From: Cladorrhinum sp. PSN259
Taxonomy: Eukaryota > Ascomycota > Sordariomycetes > Sordariales > Podosporaceae
Assembly: GCA_033725935.1 (NCBI GenBank)
Contig: MU867067.1
Location: forward strand, 532,501 to 596,500
Direction of reading: 5' to 3'
Length of the DNA stretch: 64,000 nt
The notes beneath the pieces are model-generated. The model worked only from the letters and a program-made list of their open reading frames with translations. It was not told the DNA's origin and ran no database searches. Positions 12,801-24,446 of this stretch are shown here, piece by piece. How positions within the stretch are numbered: position 1 is the first letter of the stretch; every line of letters begins with the position of its first letter. A program made the position numbers and the translations under genes.

Positions 12801-14283
12801 CATGTCCTGAGAGCCGAGGCAACCGACTTTGCGCTCTGCTTGAGCACACGGTCGTTGGATGAAAGCTCGTCGGTGAAAGCAGTAAAAAGAACCTCGAGTT
12901 CGTGGCCTGATCGAAGGTATTTCCTTCGTTCTGGGGCATCCAAGAGGTAAAGAAAAGCAGCGGTAAGGCTTTCCGAGGCTTTGTATGAGCCATCTGCCAG
13001 TGCGTCACGTAATGGAGCCAAGCCCCCCGAGGCAATCAGAAGCTGTGGATCACGGACCAGTATTTCTGCCAGCGTCTCCAGACATATCGGTTTTAATCTT
13101 TCTTCTGGTTCTTCTGCCACAGCAGTTATAGCCCGGACTATAGCTCGTGATATCTCACGAACACCGTCCTTTACGTCCAGAAAAGCACGCACAAACTTGA
13201 GGGCCTGCTCTCGTTCGACGTCGGCTTTTCGGTCTTTAGCCAGGGACCTGATGCGGCGGGTTAGCATACACTCAACACCACAAAATCATGCCTAATTGGA
13301 ACCTACCATGTGACTAAATAATCTGTATTCAAGGTGCGGATGTACTGGAGTGATGTAATATCCGAAATGGCATATCTTATCATCCTATATCCGGAAGCAA
13401 CCACCTCACGGCTTTCACTCAACAAGAGAGCCTGCATTCGTAACCCAAATACCGACCACACTAAATCATATTTAAGTGTAGGATGCCTCCGAAAGAGATC
13501 AACTAAGTTGTTGGCTCTTGAGACGTAGTAGTCGGGGGTCATGCCAGCCACTTCGAGGGCCTGAAGAGTTTCGGCAAGGACAAAGGTTGGAGACTCTGTC
13601 GGCTCGTCCACGTCGGATCCTGCCCCACTTCGTGAGATGCTGGGCGGCGATCGTAAGGAATTCCCAGTCGTAAATGGAACATCTATCCTCGCCCTGGTTG
13701 GGGTTGTTGGTGCTACCCTCGTCCGTTGGGCAGCCGAGATCTTTAATCGCAAGTCTTTGATGCGCTGGTTTGACGAATTCAGCTCGGCCTCGACCCTTGC
13801 GCGCTGATCTTTCGTTTGCTTTGCTTTTTTGCTGTTCAGTGCCTCCAACATGTTCTCGCTTCCCTCCCTGATTTTAGTCTCGCGGCTTAGAGCCTCCCGC
13901 AAATAAGCGAGCGTCTTTTCCTGCGTCAGGCCATCATCGTCATCCTCGTCCAGCTTCTCGAGCGCAAAAATGTCTGGTCGCGAGCCGGCGCGGGAGAGGT
14001 TTAGTTGACTCCGCAGCTCGGAACTGAAGCTTCCTGGCATGGGTGATGGGTTGAGTGATCCGCCCCTTGACGCAAAGTTGACGGCGGAGGCAGAGAGATT
14101 CCGGCCTGGAGTCAGAGCCCCTCCTGCTCCTGCTCCTATCGGTGCTGGTGGCTGGAGGCCATCTCCTCGATCTGCACGGTCCGGTCGGTCGAGGCTGGGC
14201 CGCGAGGTGTTCGCCGGGGACACATATGACTTCTGGGTGGGTGTCGCCGAGGCGCTCAGCATGGTGGATGATGGTCCTGCCAT
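9884..14283 (-). CDS. ste16: TORC2 subunit Rictor/Ste16/Avo3
   Basis: Rictor homologue, the scaffold subunit of TOR complex 2, which controls AGC kinases, actin and membrane homeostasis. Exons are 14283-13307 and 13247-9884, giving 1446 aa. The intron joins DYLVTW to SLAKDRKADVEREQALKFVR, with branch point GCTAAC just before the CATCAG acceptor. The N-terminal ~240 residues are low-complexity with a coiled coil. Then come the helical-repeat Rictor N and middle domains (NLVDLFRRHPTLKYDLVWSV, ETLAEILVRDP) and the Rictor V region near NMMYRIVDLKQRPDLIKLML. The last ~100 residues are very acidic (runs of E and D), ending in an Arg-rich tail. Length and order fit the family. The ATG at 14283 opens a Ser/Pro-rich leader, so an upstream start cannot be ruled out. 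Confidence 0.93.
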
Positions 14284-16149
14284 TTGCCCTCCAGCTCCAG
14301 GCTGCTCGCGGCGACTCTCGACGCTCTCGACGTCGTTTCGGTAGTTTGGATTCGCATTCGATTCGCCAATCGGTTGCCCTCTCTATGCCGGGCGCGGTCA
14401 GGACGGTCAGGTCGCGTGCACCTGCATCAGTGGGTTGCGGTGCGGAGGGAGCGAGGTACAGTTTAGCATGTCGAGATCCACTTGAGTTGAGTGGTTCCCC
14501 GTCCTTGGACACTTTGACGGCCAGGGCCTGGGGGGAGCTGGGACCAGGGAAACTCGCACCGTGCGCTGTGCCTTTGAATCGGCGCCCCACCTACTGAAAG
14601 CTGGATCCAAAGGCTCGGGTTGGGACAGCCTTGTCAAAGAGGTGTACACCCCAGAATGAAACGGAAAGAAGCGCGGGGAAGTTGCTTTCAGTATCTCATC
14701 ACGGTGCAAATTCAGGTTATTACCTATTCTGATGTTGGAGTTGGTTTTACGGTGTCCAATTCAAACCAATATCACACAGTGTGGCTCTTTTTATCCTTCA
14801 CTAACAAGAAACAACGATAGCTGGGGTATTAATAACAATGTCCATATCTGTTATACCTAGACAGTGGTCGAAGAATTAAGTAAGGATTTGAATACTCTTT
14901 CATGGGCATCGGATGTGATTGAGCATTAAAACCCAACAAAACTTCTTGTATCTCGTGGAACTATTTTAAATGTGTAGAAATTTTCGAGGAAGGAAGAAGA
15001 GAGAGTGGAAGAATGTAGGTTTGGTTAAAGATGGGAATCACTTCAACCCGGGGTAAACTAACGCCTCGCAGATCCGGGGTAAGCACCAAATATACAAGTA
15101 CTCAGCAGTTGTTGGCATGGGCTGAGAAAATGAAGCCTTTTGAAAACAAATCAAGAAATAATCGAACCATACAAAGACCCCGGGGATCTCTTATCGGTGA
15201 ATGGCAAGCTAAAAAAAGAGGGGTTCGAATTGGCTTATCTGTTGGATGCATGTGCATCCATCCGTGTCACCTCCAACTCTGTGAAGCGAAAGACTTCAAC
15301 CTCTTGGCGGTATAACCCGATGCAAGCCTTCATCTTGAGCCTCCATGCGGATTTCATCATCACCGTCGTACGATGTAGGTGATAGGAACCATTGACGGTG
15401 CGTGGCGTTTTCCAGGGATGGTCTCCGCCAATCCCGGACAGGCCGGAGGGATTCTGTTAAAGAGAAAGTGGGGGAGCGGTGGGTGTCTGTTGCAACTTCT
15501 ATTTCTACAGACTACTCTTGTGTTGTTGTTCAGGGTTCCATCATGCTGGAATGACATGGAATCTTGAGAGCCTCAGATTTCATCCGACAGTGTTACCGGA
15601 ATAAAGAAAACAAACCGCAAAGGCCGATTTGGAATAAATGGCATTTGCTGCAAAGGTTTCATGAAATAAGGTCGCCGGCCGGTCTCGCAGTCGGCCGGGG
15701 AAGATACACCTGGGTAGGTGGTCGGCGGACTCCGGTGACCCACCCATCTCATCCCCCGGTTCTCTGGTTGACGGGCGGAACGTCGCGCACAATGTCCATC
15801 GCCCACCGCGGGGCGCCGTCCGACCTGCAACTCGGGCTTGGTTCAACGTCAGTCCCGCCATGGCGCGCCTTTCATTGGATGTCCAACCGTATCGTTGCTG
15901 GGGGTGCCGGAGGTATAAAGAGTTAGTGAAGCCGACGTCCCATCCCACGTCCCATCATCATCATCACCAACCCAAGCCCATAGGTCCCTGGATTAGCTTT
16001 CCTTGTCTTCACTCAGGCCCAAAACCCACTTTCCCCGTTGGCACTTACATTAGCCCCTCCGACACCGTCGTCTACTTAATTCCATCTCTGCAAAACTGTG
16101 CACCGTTCTCGCTATCCAAACTTCCATAATCAACACCAAAGGAGAAAAA
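14284..16149. other. divergent promoter region, rictor / uricase
   Basis: 1.87 kb between divergent genes. The open frames near 14142-14597 are GC-rich chance frames over the rictor 5' end. A TATA box for uricase is listed separately. I see no RNA gene or repeat. Confidence 0.6.
15914..15919 (+). promoter_or_regulatory. uaZ: TATA box of the uricase gene
   Basis: TATAAA within GGTATAAAG, 231 nt before the uricase ATG. It is the only good TATA on this strand in the last few hundred bases, so it is the likely core promoter with a 5' UTR of about 150-200 nt. Confidence 0.5.
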
Positions 16150-17118
16150 ATGGCCCGCCTTGCTGCTGCTCGCTACGGCAAGGACAATGTCCGCGTCTAC
16201 AAGGTCCACAAGGACGAGGCCACCGGCGTCCAGTCCGTCACTGAGATGACCGTGTGCTGCCTTCTCGAGGGCAAGATTGAGACCTCTTACACCGAGGCCG
16301 ACAACAGCGTCGTCGTTGCTACCGACTCCATCAAGAACACCATCTACATCAAGGCCAAGGAGCACCCCGTCAACCCCCCAGAGCTCTACGCCGCCCACCT
16401 CGGCCAGCACTTCCTCGAAAAGTACCCCCACATCTCCATCGCCAACATCAAGGTCACCGTCCACCGGTGGACCCGCATCAACGTCGACGGCGCTCCCCAC
16501 CCTCACAGCTTCTACCGTGACGGCAACGAGACCCGCAACGTTGAGGCCAGGATCTCCAGGGAGAAGGGAATCGAGCTCAAGAGCGGCATCCAAGGTCTGT
16601 CAGTCCTCAAGAGCACGGGCTCTGCATTCCACGGCTTCGTCCGGGACGAGTACACCACCCTCGGCGAGACCTGGGACCGTATTCTCTCTACCGACGTTGA
16701 CGCCACCTGGGACTGGAAGCCTTTCCCCACCGTTGCCGCCGTCGAGGAGGGCGTTGCTCGCTTCGACGAGGCCTTTGACGCTGCCCGCACCATCACCCTC
16801 AGAACTTTCTCTCTTGACGAGAGTGCTTCCGTCCAAAACACCATGTACAAGATGTGTGAGGAGATTCTCGAGAAGGCTCCCGAGGTTGACGTTGTCGGGT
16901 ACTCCCTCCCTAACAAGCACTACTTTGAAGTTGGTAAGCTTTTTAGCTCTTTTCACCCTCCTCCTCTCACCTTTTGTCTTATCATACTGACTTTTTCCCC
17001 CTCCGCTCCAGACCTCAGCTGGCACAAGGGCTACAAGAACACCGGCAAGGACGCCGAGGTTTTCGCTCCCCAGTCTGGTCCCAACGGCCTCATCAAGTGC
17101 GAGGTTGCTCGCTCTTGA
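16150..17118 (+). CDS. uaZ: uricase (urate oxidase)
   Basis: Cofactor-free urate oxidase converting urate to 5-hydroxyisourate in purine catabolism, normally in peroxisomes. Exons are 16150-16933 and 17012-17118, giving 296 aa, near the ~301 aa of Aspergillus uricase. Catalytic residues are present: the Lys-Thr dyad (K11 in RYGKDNV, T58-D59 in VVVATDSIK), the Arg in FVRDEYTTL..WDR, the Gln in SVQNTMYKM and the Asn/His in LPNKHYFEVDLSW. The Met is preceded by an A-rich leader, a good start context. Odd: the protein ends ..LIKCEVARS with a TGA straight after, so no SKL-type PTS1 is encoded. Codon use is strongly C-biased, suggesting high expression. It converges with noxR. Confidence 0.95.
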   Translation: MARLAAARYGKDNVRVYKVHKDEATGVQSVTEMTVCCLLEGKIETSYTEADNSVVVATDSIKNTIYIKAKEHPVNPPELYAAHLGQHFLEKYPHISIANIKVTVHRWTRINVDGAPHPHSFYRDGNETRNVEARISREKGIELKSGIQGLSVLKSTGSAFHGFVRDEYTTLGETWDRILSTDVDATWDWKPFPTVAAVEEGVARFDEAFDAARTITLRTFSLDESASVQNTMYKMCEEILEKAPEVDVVGYSLPNKHYFEVGKLFSSFHPPPLTFCLIILTFSPSAPDLSWHKGYKNTGKDAEVFAPQSGPNGLIKCEVARS

Positions 17119-18164
17119 GTCTTTTTTATATCATCACTCGTGGCTGTCTTGTATGATGAGTTTTTTGAAGAAGAAAGAGACCATGACGAGTCGACGACGG
17201 CGTAAAAACAAATGGATTGGGTCCGGTGAGGTTTTAGACCTGAGCATATTATCATTTGGGATTTTTGGCATTGCTTTGTTTTTTAGCATTTGTTTGTTTT
17301 GTTTATCTAGCATTGCCATTTTTATTTATGCATGGCTTGGTTTTGGTTAGATGGCGTCTTGATTTTTTTTCCCGGACGATATCCAGCTACTTAGTTTACC
17401 ATTTATAAATGGAGGTAGGAAAAAAAGAAAAATTACATATAAAAAACCCCCAGTCTTTCGAGTCTTTCTTGTGTGATTTGAATGCATGTTTCCGCTGAGT
17501 ACAGTTACAAGCAGCATTTGAATTTGAGAGACACAGTTATGTCAAGGGGTCAAGAGAGAGAAGAAGACTTTATTAAAAACTCATCCAGCGACGGCATCCA
17601 TCCATCCGGACTTCTGCGGCAACTAAATGCCAACCCAGCACATTTTTGTTCCCCTCATCTCATCTCGTATCCATCTTTCTTTTTTCTCTCCTGTCTTCTT
17701 TTTCCATCAAACATAATCAATAAGAAATAGAAAACGCCTCTTTCTCCATGGCTGAAAACCCCCCACCTTGTAAAGTAGAAAACAAAATCTTAATGCAATT
17801 CGCCTCTTTCGGGAAAATAGCCAAAATAAGAAGCGTAGAAAAAGAGAAAAAAAGAAGGCTGGCTAGATCAGTTTGCTATGGACATGGGTGGGATGATTTT
17901 ACCCGTGACACGGCTGAGGAATGGTTGATGTGTTTGCCAAAAAGTGGCAGAGGACAAAGTAGCATTCATGTACGGGTTTGAGGTAGTAGAAGATAAATAA
18001 TAGGTAAGAGCGAGATGTTTGCTATGCATCATTACTTCGTACGTATGGGTGTGTGTGTGTGTGTGTGTCGACGCTTCAGTAACGCGCCGGCGGGTATAAA
18101 TGATAAAAAGAGAGCAAGAACTGATATCCAAAACCATGGTAGTGACGGATGCGAATATTCAAGA
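17119..18164. other. convergent 3' regions, uricase / noxR
   Basis: About 1 kb of AT-richer sequence holding both 3' UTRs. It contains a (GT)10 run at 18049-18068. I see no gene. Confidence 0.7.
18049..18068. repeat. (GT)10 microsatellite
   Basis: Twenty uninterrupted bases of GT, about 100 bp beyond the noxR stop codon. Confidence 0.9.
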
Positions 18165-19989
18165 CTATACCATTTGGAGCCAGACCTAGAGAAAAGAATG
18201 TTAGCTAACGGCCCATGTGAATATTCGAATAATGAGTTAAACATACCTCCATCTTGCCTGATTCCGTCCGTTGTTTCCTGGCATTCTGCTTCGCAGCCTG
18301 CAAAGCCATATCCCAGTCATCCTCGTCGGCCAAGGTGATCATCTCACTCTCCGGTGAGTCTTCATCCTTGACCTTGATCTTAAACGGCTGCCGCTTGAAA
18401 CCAAACTTCTCCCGGACCTTTAGGTTGAAATCGGGCCACTCAATGGCAGGGCCAATAACAACGTAACGAACATCGTCAGCATGCACCTTGACGCGGATGT
18501 TTTTTAAAGCGTCCCGCCTAGAAGAGCCCCTCTTAGAAGGCTGCGACATTAAGTTGGTGCCTGGCCTCCTGTTCGATACCATCTCAAACTCTCCCTCATC
18601 AAACGAGTCATAATCACTGCCTTCTTCCTCCTCCTCTTCAATATACTGCTGGTTCCGCGAACCACCCCGGGCACTTCTCTGCGACCTGCTGTTTCGAGAA
18701 CTACCTTGACCTTGGTACATGTCGTACAAATCGTCAGCATAGGAATCATCCTCCTCATCCCGTCTCCTCGAGGTTGGAGTTCCCCGTGTAGAAGCACCGC
18801 GAGTCGGGGCAGCGGAGGCGGCGCGTGCTGGTCGAGGGCGCTGGCCATCATCAGGTGACGCCTTTTCGTAGCGATCGCTGGGTCTCGTCTTTTCGAGGTT
18901 GAGCCTGCTAGGTACAGGCTTGGGCCCGTTGCGAACAGAAGCAGCTCGTCCCACCGCGGCCGCCTTATCAGCCTCGGGCGGTGGTGTAGGCGGGAATACG
19001 TTGCGGCTGTTTGGTGGCTCAGATTGTTGTCTCCTGCTTTGCAACCCAGGTTTGACCAGGTTGCTTGCGGCGAACGACAGTGCTTCTGCTGGCCTGTCGT
19101 CCTTGACTTCCATCGGTCCAGTAGCCTGCTTCATCTCTGCGCCGGCGAATCCAGTAAAGGCATTGCTGCGATCTGATGCGGCGACCAACTTGGCCTTGCC
19201 AAGATAATCCTTCTGCTTCAGATTGCGCACCTTGGCCTCGTTGGGCCTGTAGACGACACCAACGGGAATCGAGAAGACAGTGTACCCCTATGGAAATATG
19301 TTAGTCCTGAGAAAAATCAACGGCCGCCTGCGTCTTGGATCTCTCACCTTTGCCTGGTCCCTGATAGCCTCATCAATCACATTGTGATCCTCAACGACCT
19401 TCTCTTTGACGGCATACTCCAAATCCTGCATACCAGCCTCCATCTGCTGGAGGTAGATGTAGCAGAGACCACGGTTGAAGAGCACTTCGCACGAATAGAG
19501 CTTGAAAAGGAGACCCAGTTGCCCATAGTCGATCAGTGTGTTGCCGCGGAGGTAGAGAAGAGTGTCGTTGAAGTTTGCCAATGCTTCCTCGAAATCGGCC
19601 AAAAGAAAGTTGGAAACGCCTTGCTGAAAGTAGGCTACTGCGAGGTATTGATCGAGCTTGACGGCGCGTTGGTAGCACTCGACCTGTTGTCGCATGTTAG
19701 TGAGTGGATACCAGGAAAGGTTGGGTTTGTAAATTTGTGCTTTTGCTTACCGCTTGCTCGTGCTGGCCGAGGGTGGCATTGATCACGCCCATATTAAACA
19801 GGATCTTGGACGTGTCCGCGATCTTGTCGAAGGACTTGAGGGCCTCGTCGAACTCATTGTTGTCATAGTACTTGAGGGCCTCGACCCATGTTTCGATTTC
19901 CTGTTGTGTTGCGTGTTTGTTTAGCGACGGGATCCACACAAGGAAAGAGAGTGAGAGAAAAGGAGAACAATTACCTGTTTTAAAGACAT
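18165..19989 (-). CDS. noxR: NADPH oxidase activator NoxR (p67phox-like)
   Basis: Cytosolic regulator of fungal NADPH oxidases, which with Rac recruits and activates NoxA/NoxB for hyphal growth and sexual development. Exons are 19989-19975 (15 nt), 19900-19751, 19683-19348, 19287-18247 and 18185-18165 (21 nt), giving 520 aa. Residues 1 to about 170 are TPR repeats (ALKYYDNNEFDEALKSFDKI, AVAYFQQGVSNFLLADFEEA, VLFNRGLCYIYLQQ). Next is the segment GYTVFSIPVGVVYRPNEAK, at the place of the p67phox activation region. A long disordered middle follows (PPTPPPE, a run of E). The last ~95 residues form a PB1 domain (IRVKVHADDVRYVVI..DEDDWDMALQ) ending VWLQMV. It has no SH3 domain, as is normal for fungal NoxR. 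Both terminal coding exons are tiny, but their splice sites and phases are sound. Confidence 0.95.
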
Positions 19990-22900
19990 TGTTGGCTGAG
20001 GTGTTGCAAAGTGCTAGAGGCTGTCAAAGCCGAGCTTGCGACACTGTCAGATCAAAAGTCGAGAGTTGAGACCAAAAGGGAAGATATGGTGTTCTGAAAC
20101 TTGGGCGGTTGTGCGGTCGGGCAGTCGACGTGCGTTGAGGGGTTGTGTGGCTATTAAAGGTGGTTTTTTTTGGGCAGGCAAGCCGGCACGCTCGACAGGG
20201 GGGTGTCGGGTTGCACTAGCTCGGGCTGGCGGCAACAAGGGGGGTTGGCTTTTCGAGTCAGCGGTGGGCGGTGGTGTGCACCTTCTGCAGCTGCTGTGGG
20301 AGGGAAAACCGGCTCGATTTCCCCGCTCCGTCTTGATCTTGGGACGACCTGGACTTCCAGGTTCCTCCCTTCTCCAAAACTAAAATTAATCCGATCAAAG
20401 TCTCTTCGGTCGTAAGTCGTTCTCGTTCAACTAGCGGCAGCTTGGCATGTGATGATTCTCCTCCGTTGCTGTTGACTGTCCTGCAGCTTGTGTGGTCTTT
20501 GGTGTCTTCAATGGTTCCACAGTCGTGTTCCTCTGATTTCCCTTTATGGATCTCTCCTCTTCATTAACAGGATGGGTATAACCGATGGGTATCAAAAAAG
20601 AGTGTGTGTCCGTGCCGGAGAGGGATTCTTCCGGTCGACAGGTTTATTAATTAGGTAGTAGTTGAAAGGAATGTAGTGGTAAGGTAACAAAGGAGAGAAC
20701 TTTTAGGGGTGTTGAAAAGACGTGGGAACCACGGGGGAAAAGAATGTTCGGATCGCACAGATTACCTACGAGTTGAATGCCCTGGTAGGTACCAGAGAGC
20801 CGGCGAGGATTTGACCCATGGTCTCTCCTGCGGGCGTGTTTCCAGACGGCCAAACTGGGGGAGCTGATCATGCAGGCCCGCAGAGAAACTTGGCTGCCAG
20901 GTCCGGGCTGCGTTTACAAAACGTCAATGAGGACTGTCTGTGGAGAGTCTCTAGAGCCCGCTGTTACAGACGACAGGGTTTGCCTAGGTACCCTTCGCTG
21001 GGTTGTGGAGTGTGCTGTCTACAGGGGGTAGAAGTGGTTAAGGGGCAGAGAAGAAGAAACAATCCGAGACTCGAGAATTCTTGGACAAAAGAATTCGGGA
21101 GTGATAGGGGTTAGGGGAGGATGTCTAGTCCGTACGAGAGGAGAAATATGAGATTTTAGCTTGGTAGGCAGTTAGGTTCACAACTCGGTAACGAAGAAAC
21201 AAAAACATATGGACAATCGAATGTTTTCTTTCCTCGAGTCGAACCACATTCCATAAGCGTTCGATTTTCAGCGGAAGGTGTTGAGATGATAGTGCCAGGG
21301 ATCGAACGGTTCCCCTGTCAAGGCTTAACCGGATCGACAGGGCGCGGAACGTCACGGCGCCCCCAAGGCCAGCCATGTGTCAAGGTGCCAGCCATACTGC
21401 AGTAGAATAAGTCACGCAGAGAGCGGCCGTCCCCGTGAGTCTGAAGATCTATACTATCAGATTTGTTTTCAGATGCGTCATCATCCTGGTTGGCAGAGAC
21501 CATCAAGCAACAGCACTGACAGATCAATTTCTTGATTTCTTCCATTTCCACAGTAGCGAAAAAGAAAACTGCCAAACCCAAACTCTTGGCTCGGCGGAAC
21601 AGCTGGATGGACATTGGACACAATGGATAATGAGACTCTTTAAGGGGGTCGAATCAATGCAATGGCATTGTCCTGGCTGTCACAGAGTTTTTGGAACCCT
21701 TGCGAATCACAGGCCAGCGTTCTCATGCACAAAGTGTTCCAAGACACCAAGGGCTCGCCCGTTGATTGGGCCACACCACCAGCAGCTCAACCCCTGCGTT
21801 GCAGGGCGCCTATTTCAACCTCCACCCTCCACTCGTCTCCACACTCCCACGCAAACCCCACACGCTGGGACCTGACAGACCGACCTGCACTTCAGACTCT
21901 GGCATCCACACCGGATCTGGATGGATCTGATGGGATCACGGATAGAATGCCATATCCTATGGTTGCTCATATGCGAATCTGTTTGCTGGCGGCCATCAGG
22001 TGGTCGGCGGTCCCCTTCTCGAAGAGAGGGAAGAACCTTGAATTACTCTCCTCCACACCATCAACGAAACCACCTCCGAACTTCCGACACAAAGTCCCCC
22101 CATCCTTTCCCAGGAACCGCTAGGTTATTAAGCGCCTGCCTCGGGCAACGGATTCATCTAAACCTCCGATATAGAATCTTTCTCAGTTGGTGATGGTCTC
22201 ATCACGCCCGACAACTGCTAATGGGGTTTATTTTTGTCGTCTTTTCTGCAGATTCTGATCTCGGCCTCTTAGGGATTAGATATGCACACCTGCACAGGGC
22301 TTCCTCTGTGATTCCTAGTCCCGGCGACAAACTGGAACTTGTGATCAGACGACATTATCGACATGACACCAAGGGTCCGTCTGCCAATAGTACCCATCCC
22401 AACTTATTTATGGCATCTTTGACAGCATCGAGCAGTCTGATCTCTGAAGAAGAGAGAGGAGGCTCTGATTGAAATGCACACTAAAAAGGGCGCTAAAAAC
22501 CCGTACCAAGCCCTTGGTTACGACGCCATGTGGATGGACAGCATTTCCGTTAGGTGTGAGCGTTCGCCAGTCACACCGTCACCGAAGCATCCGATGTGTT
22601 CCCCTCCCCTGTCCGCGCATACAGAAACGGAATCAAAGACCGGCAGTAACCTGCAAGTTTTTTCTTCCTTCTGGTCAATGTAACCTTGAAATCAAATCAA
22701 GAAAAAAAAGAAGGGCCGGGTGGTGATGTGCCCCCCACTCCAACTGTGATCCGAAGTTGATATCTTTTGGAACATTGATATTGCCAGCTGTTGACGGGCC
22801 ATCATCTACCACGGAGACGAGCTGAGAAGAGAGTCTCGGCCGCTCCCGCTCTGCATGCCGATCGCTTTTCATGGGGGCCCGAGCGCAAACCGATGGAGTC

Positions 22901-24446
22901 CTGTCAAGGATGTCTCGAAAAGCCGAAACTCGCTTCAACTTCAGGCTCCCGGCAATTCAACTTCATCTGATGTTTTGAACCCGGCGAACAGACTTTTTGG
23001 TTCTCGTCATCCTTTCACTTTCAACTCTTTTTTTTTACCATGCTCCGTGTGGCGGCTGAAATGCCGGGCTCCGCGACGGCAATTTTGAGAATTGCATTCT
23101 CGACGAACAGATCTCGATAATTTTGCGCCCTCTGTTTGTGGTCGCTTGGGGTCCGTGGTGTCGGTCTCACCAGTCAACCATCATCTGTCTGTGCCTTGCA
23201 GAAGCTTACATGCAAGGCCAATGTTGGCCGTTCTACCTGCGACCGACCAATACCTGGCGCTGTCTTTCTGCTCTGGCCTATCGATGGAGTTTTGTCGGCG
23301 GTAAACAGCGCCTCTTGAGTGCGTTACCAGACGGCATGGCATTCCCATCATTGCTTATCCTTTTACTTTCATCCTCGACAGAGACAGTAACATCCCGTAA
23401 GACGGTGAATCCGTTTCCCAGGTAAGCTACACTAGACTATGCTCAGGTGGAGTTTATTATCCACCTAACCCCTCCGTCTTGACGTCTGAGACCTTTGTAA
23501 ACACAAATTCCGCCTTCCGGCGGCGTAAGTGGGGGTTAAAAGGGATGAATGGGGGTAGACCGATCCCATCAACCCAACAATACGTTTCTCCTCCTGCATG
23601 ATCTACATGTCCAAGATCCTACCACATCACCCAAAGTCCGAGCTAAAAAGCAGCTCGGGATCATATTAGAGCAATTGAAAGGCAGATTGGTTATCTACAA
23701 AAACCAAGTTTTGTGAACTGGGTGTTGTTGTGTCCTGCCTCGGCGGCCTTCCCCTCGCGTTTCATGAAACGGGCCTTCGACCCTCTTTCAACCAGGGCTT
23801 CAAAAAATTCGAGACATCATAAACCGAACAGGGACAAGGGATGGCGATAACTCAAAGTTCAGCTGGTCTCCTTGTCAAGGGGTTCGGGAAGTGAAAACCC
23901 AATCTGGAGTTTTTACAGAGATCCTGGCGGCCGGAATAAGCTTATTTCTTTGATTTTTTTCCTATCTCAAACCAGGGGAGGCTCTTGTCGGAAGCAAACA
24001 GGCGACTTGATAGCCATAAGGAATGACTACCGCCTGGAAGTCTTGAACCCGGCTTGCAAAAGATGGAGACCAGGATATCAGAATTCGATCTGTAAAATCG
24101 TGTCGGTAAGTTTATACAAAAATCGTGCCGATTTGATTCACCAATTCCACCCTCAACCCTGCCTCAATCGTTAGCATAAGAGACCAAACCTACCGGTTAG
24201 GAGGCGAGGCGTGATACCAATTACAACGTTCAGCATGAAGGTATAGTGATGATACAAAAGACCCGTCATATCTCAGAGTCAATATGTCGTATAATACATT
24301 TCGCCTCGTCTCTGACCCTACTACACGAGCGTAGGACATATGCCGATTCCACCCACTGGTCATAACCACACATAATACCGCTCATTGGTTCTCCTACTCA
24401 GGAGATTCCCCAAATCACTCATCTGCACCTTCCCAAATCCAGACCC
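19990..24446. other. 4.4-kb gene-free stretch upstream of noxR
   Basis: The longest gap in the window, between the noxR start and the uL13m 3' end. All open frames are under about 155 codons. Their translations lack domains, and they do not chain into a spliced gene by eye. Base composition is ordinary (not strongly AT-rich), so it does not look like a RIP-mutated transposon. I see no tRNA, 5S or long repeat. It may be a large noxR regulatory region, a lncRNA locus or remains of a lost gene. Confidence 0.5.

Noticed and set aside
14142..14597. 151-codon plus-strand frame over the rictor 5' end
   Set aside because: GC-rich chance frame across the divergent promoter and the low-complexity rictor leader.
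15191..15385. Three HGATAR (GATA-factor) sites upstream of uricase, at 15191, 15235 and 15380
   Set aside because: About five such six-base matches are expected by chance in a region of this size, and these lie 770-960 bp from the ATG. Nitrogen control of uricase is known in fungi, but the sites do not prove it here.
21435..21875. 146-codon plus-strand frame with HCPGC..SCTKC pattern, zinc-ribbon-like
   Set aside because: The rest of the frame is low in any family resemblance, it overlaps other frames, and no splice partners were visible. The Cys pairs alone are not enough.
20000..24446. RIP-degraded transposon in the noxR upstream block
   Set aside because: The sequence is not AT-rich or TA-enriched by eye, and no long repeats or transposase remnants were seen.
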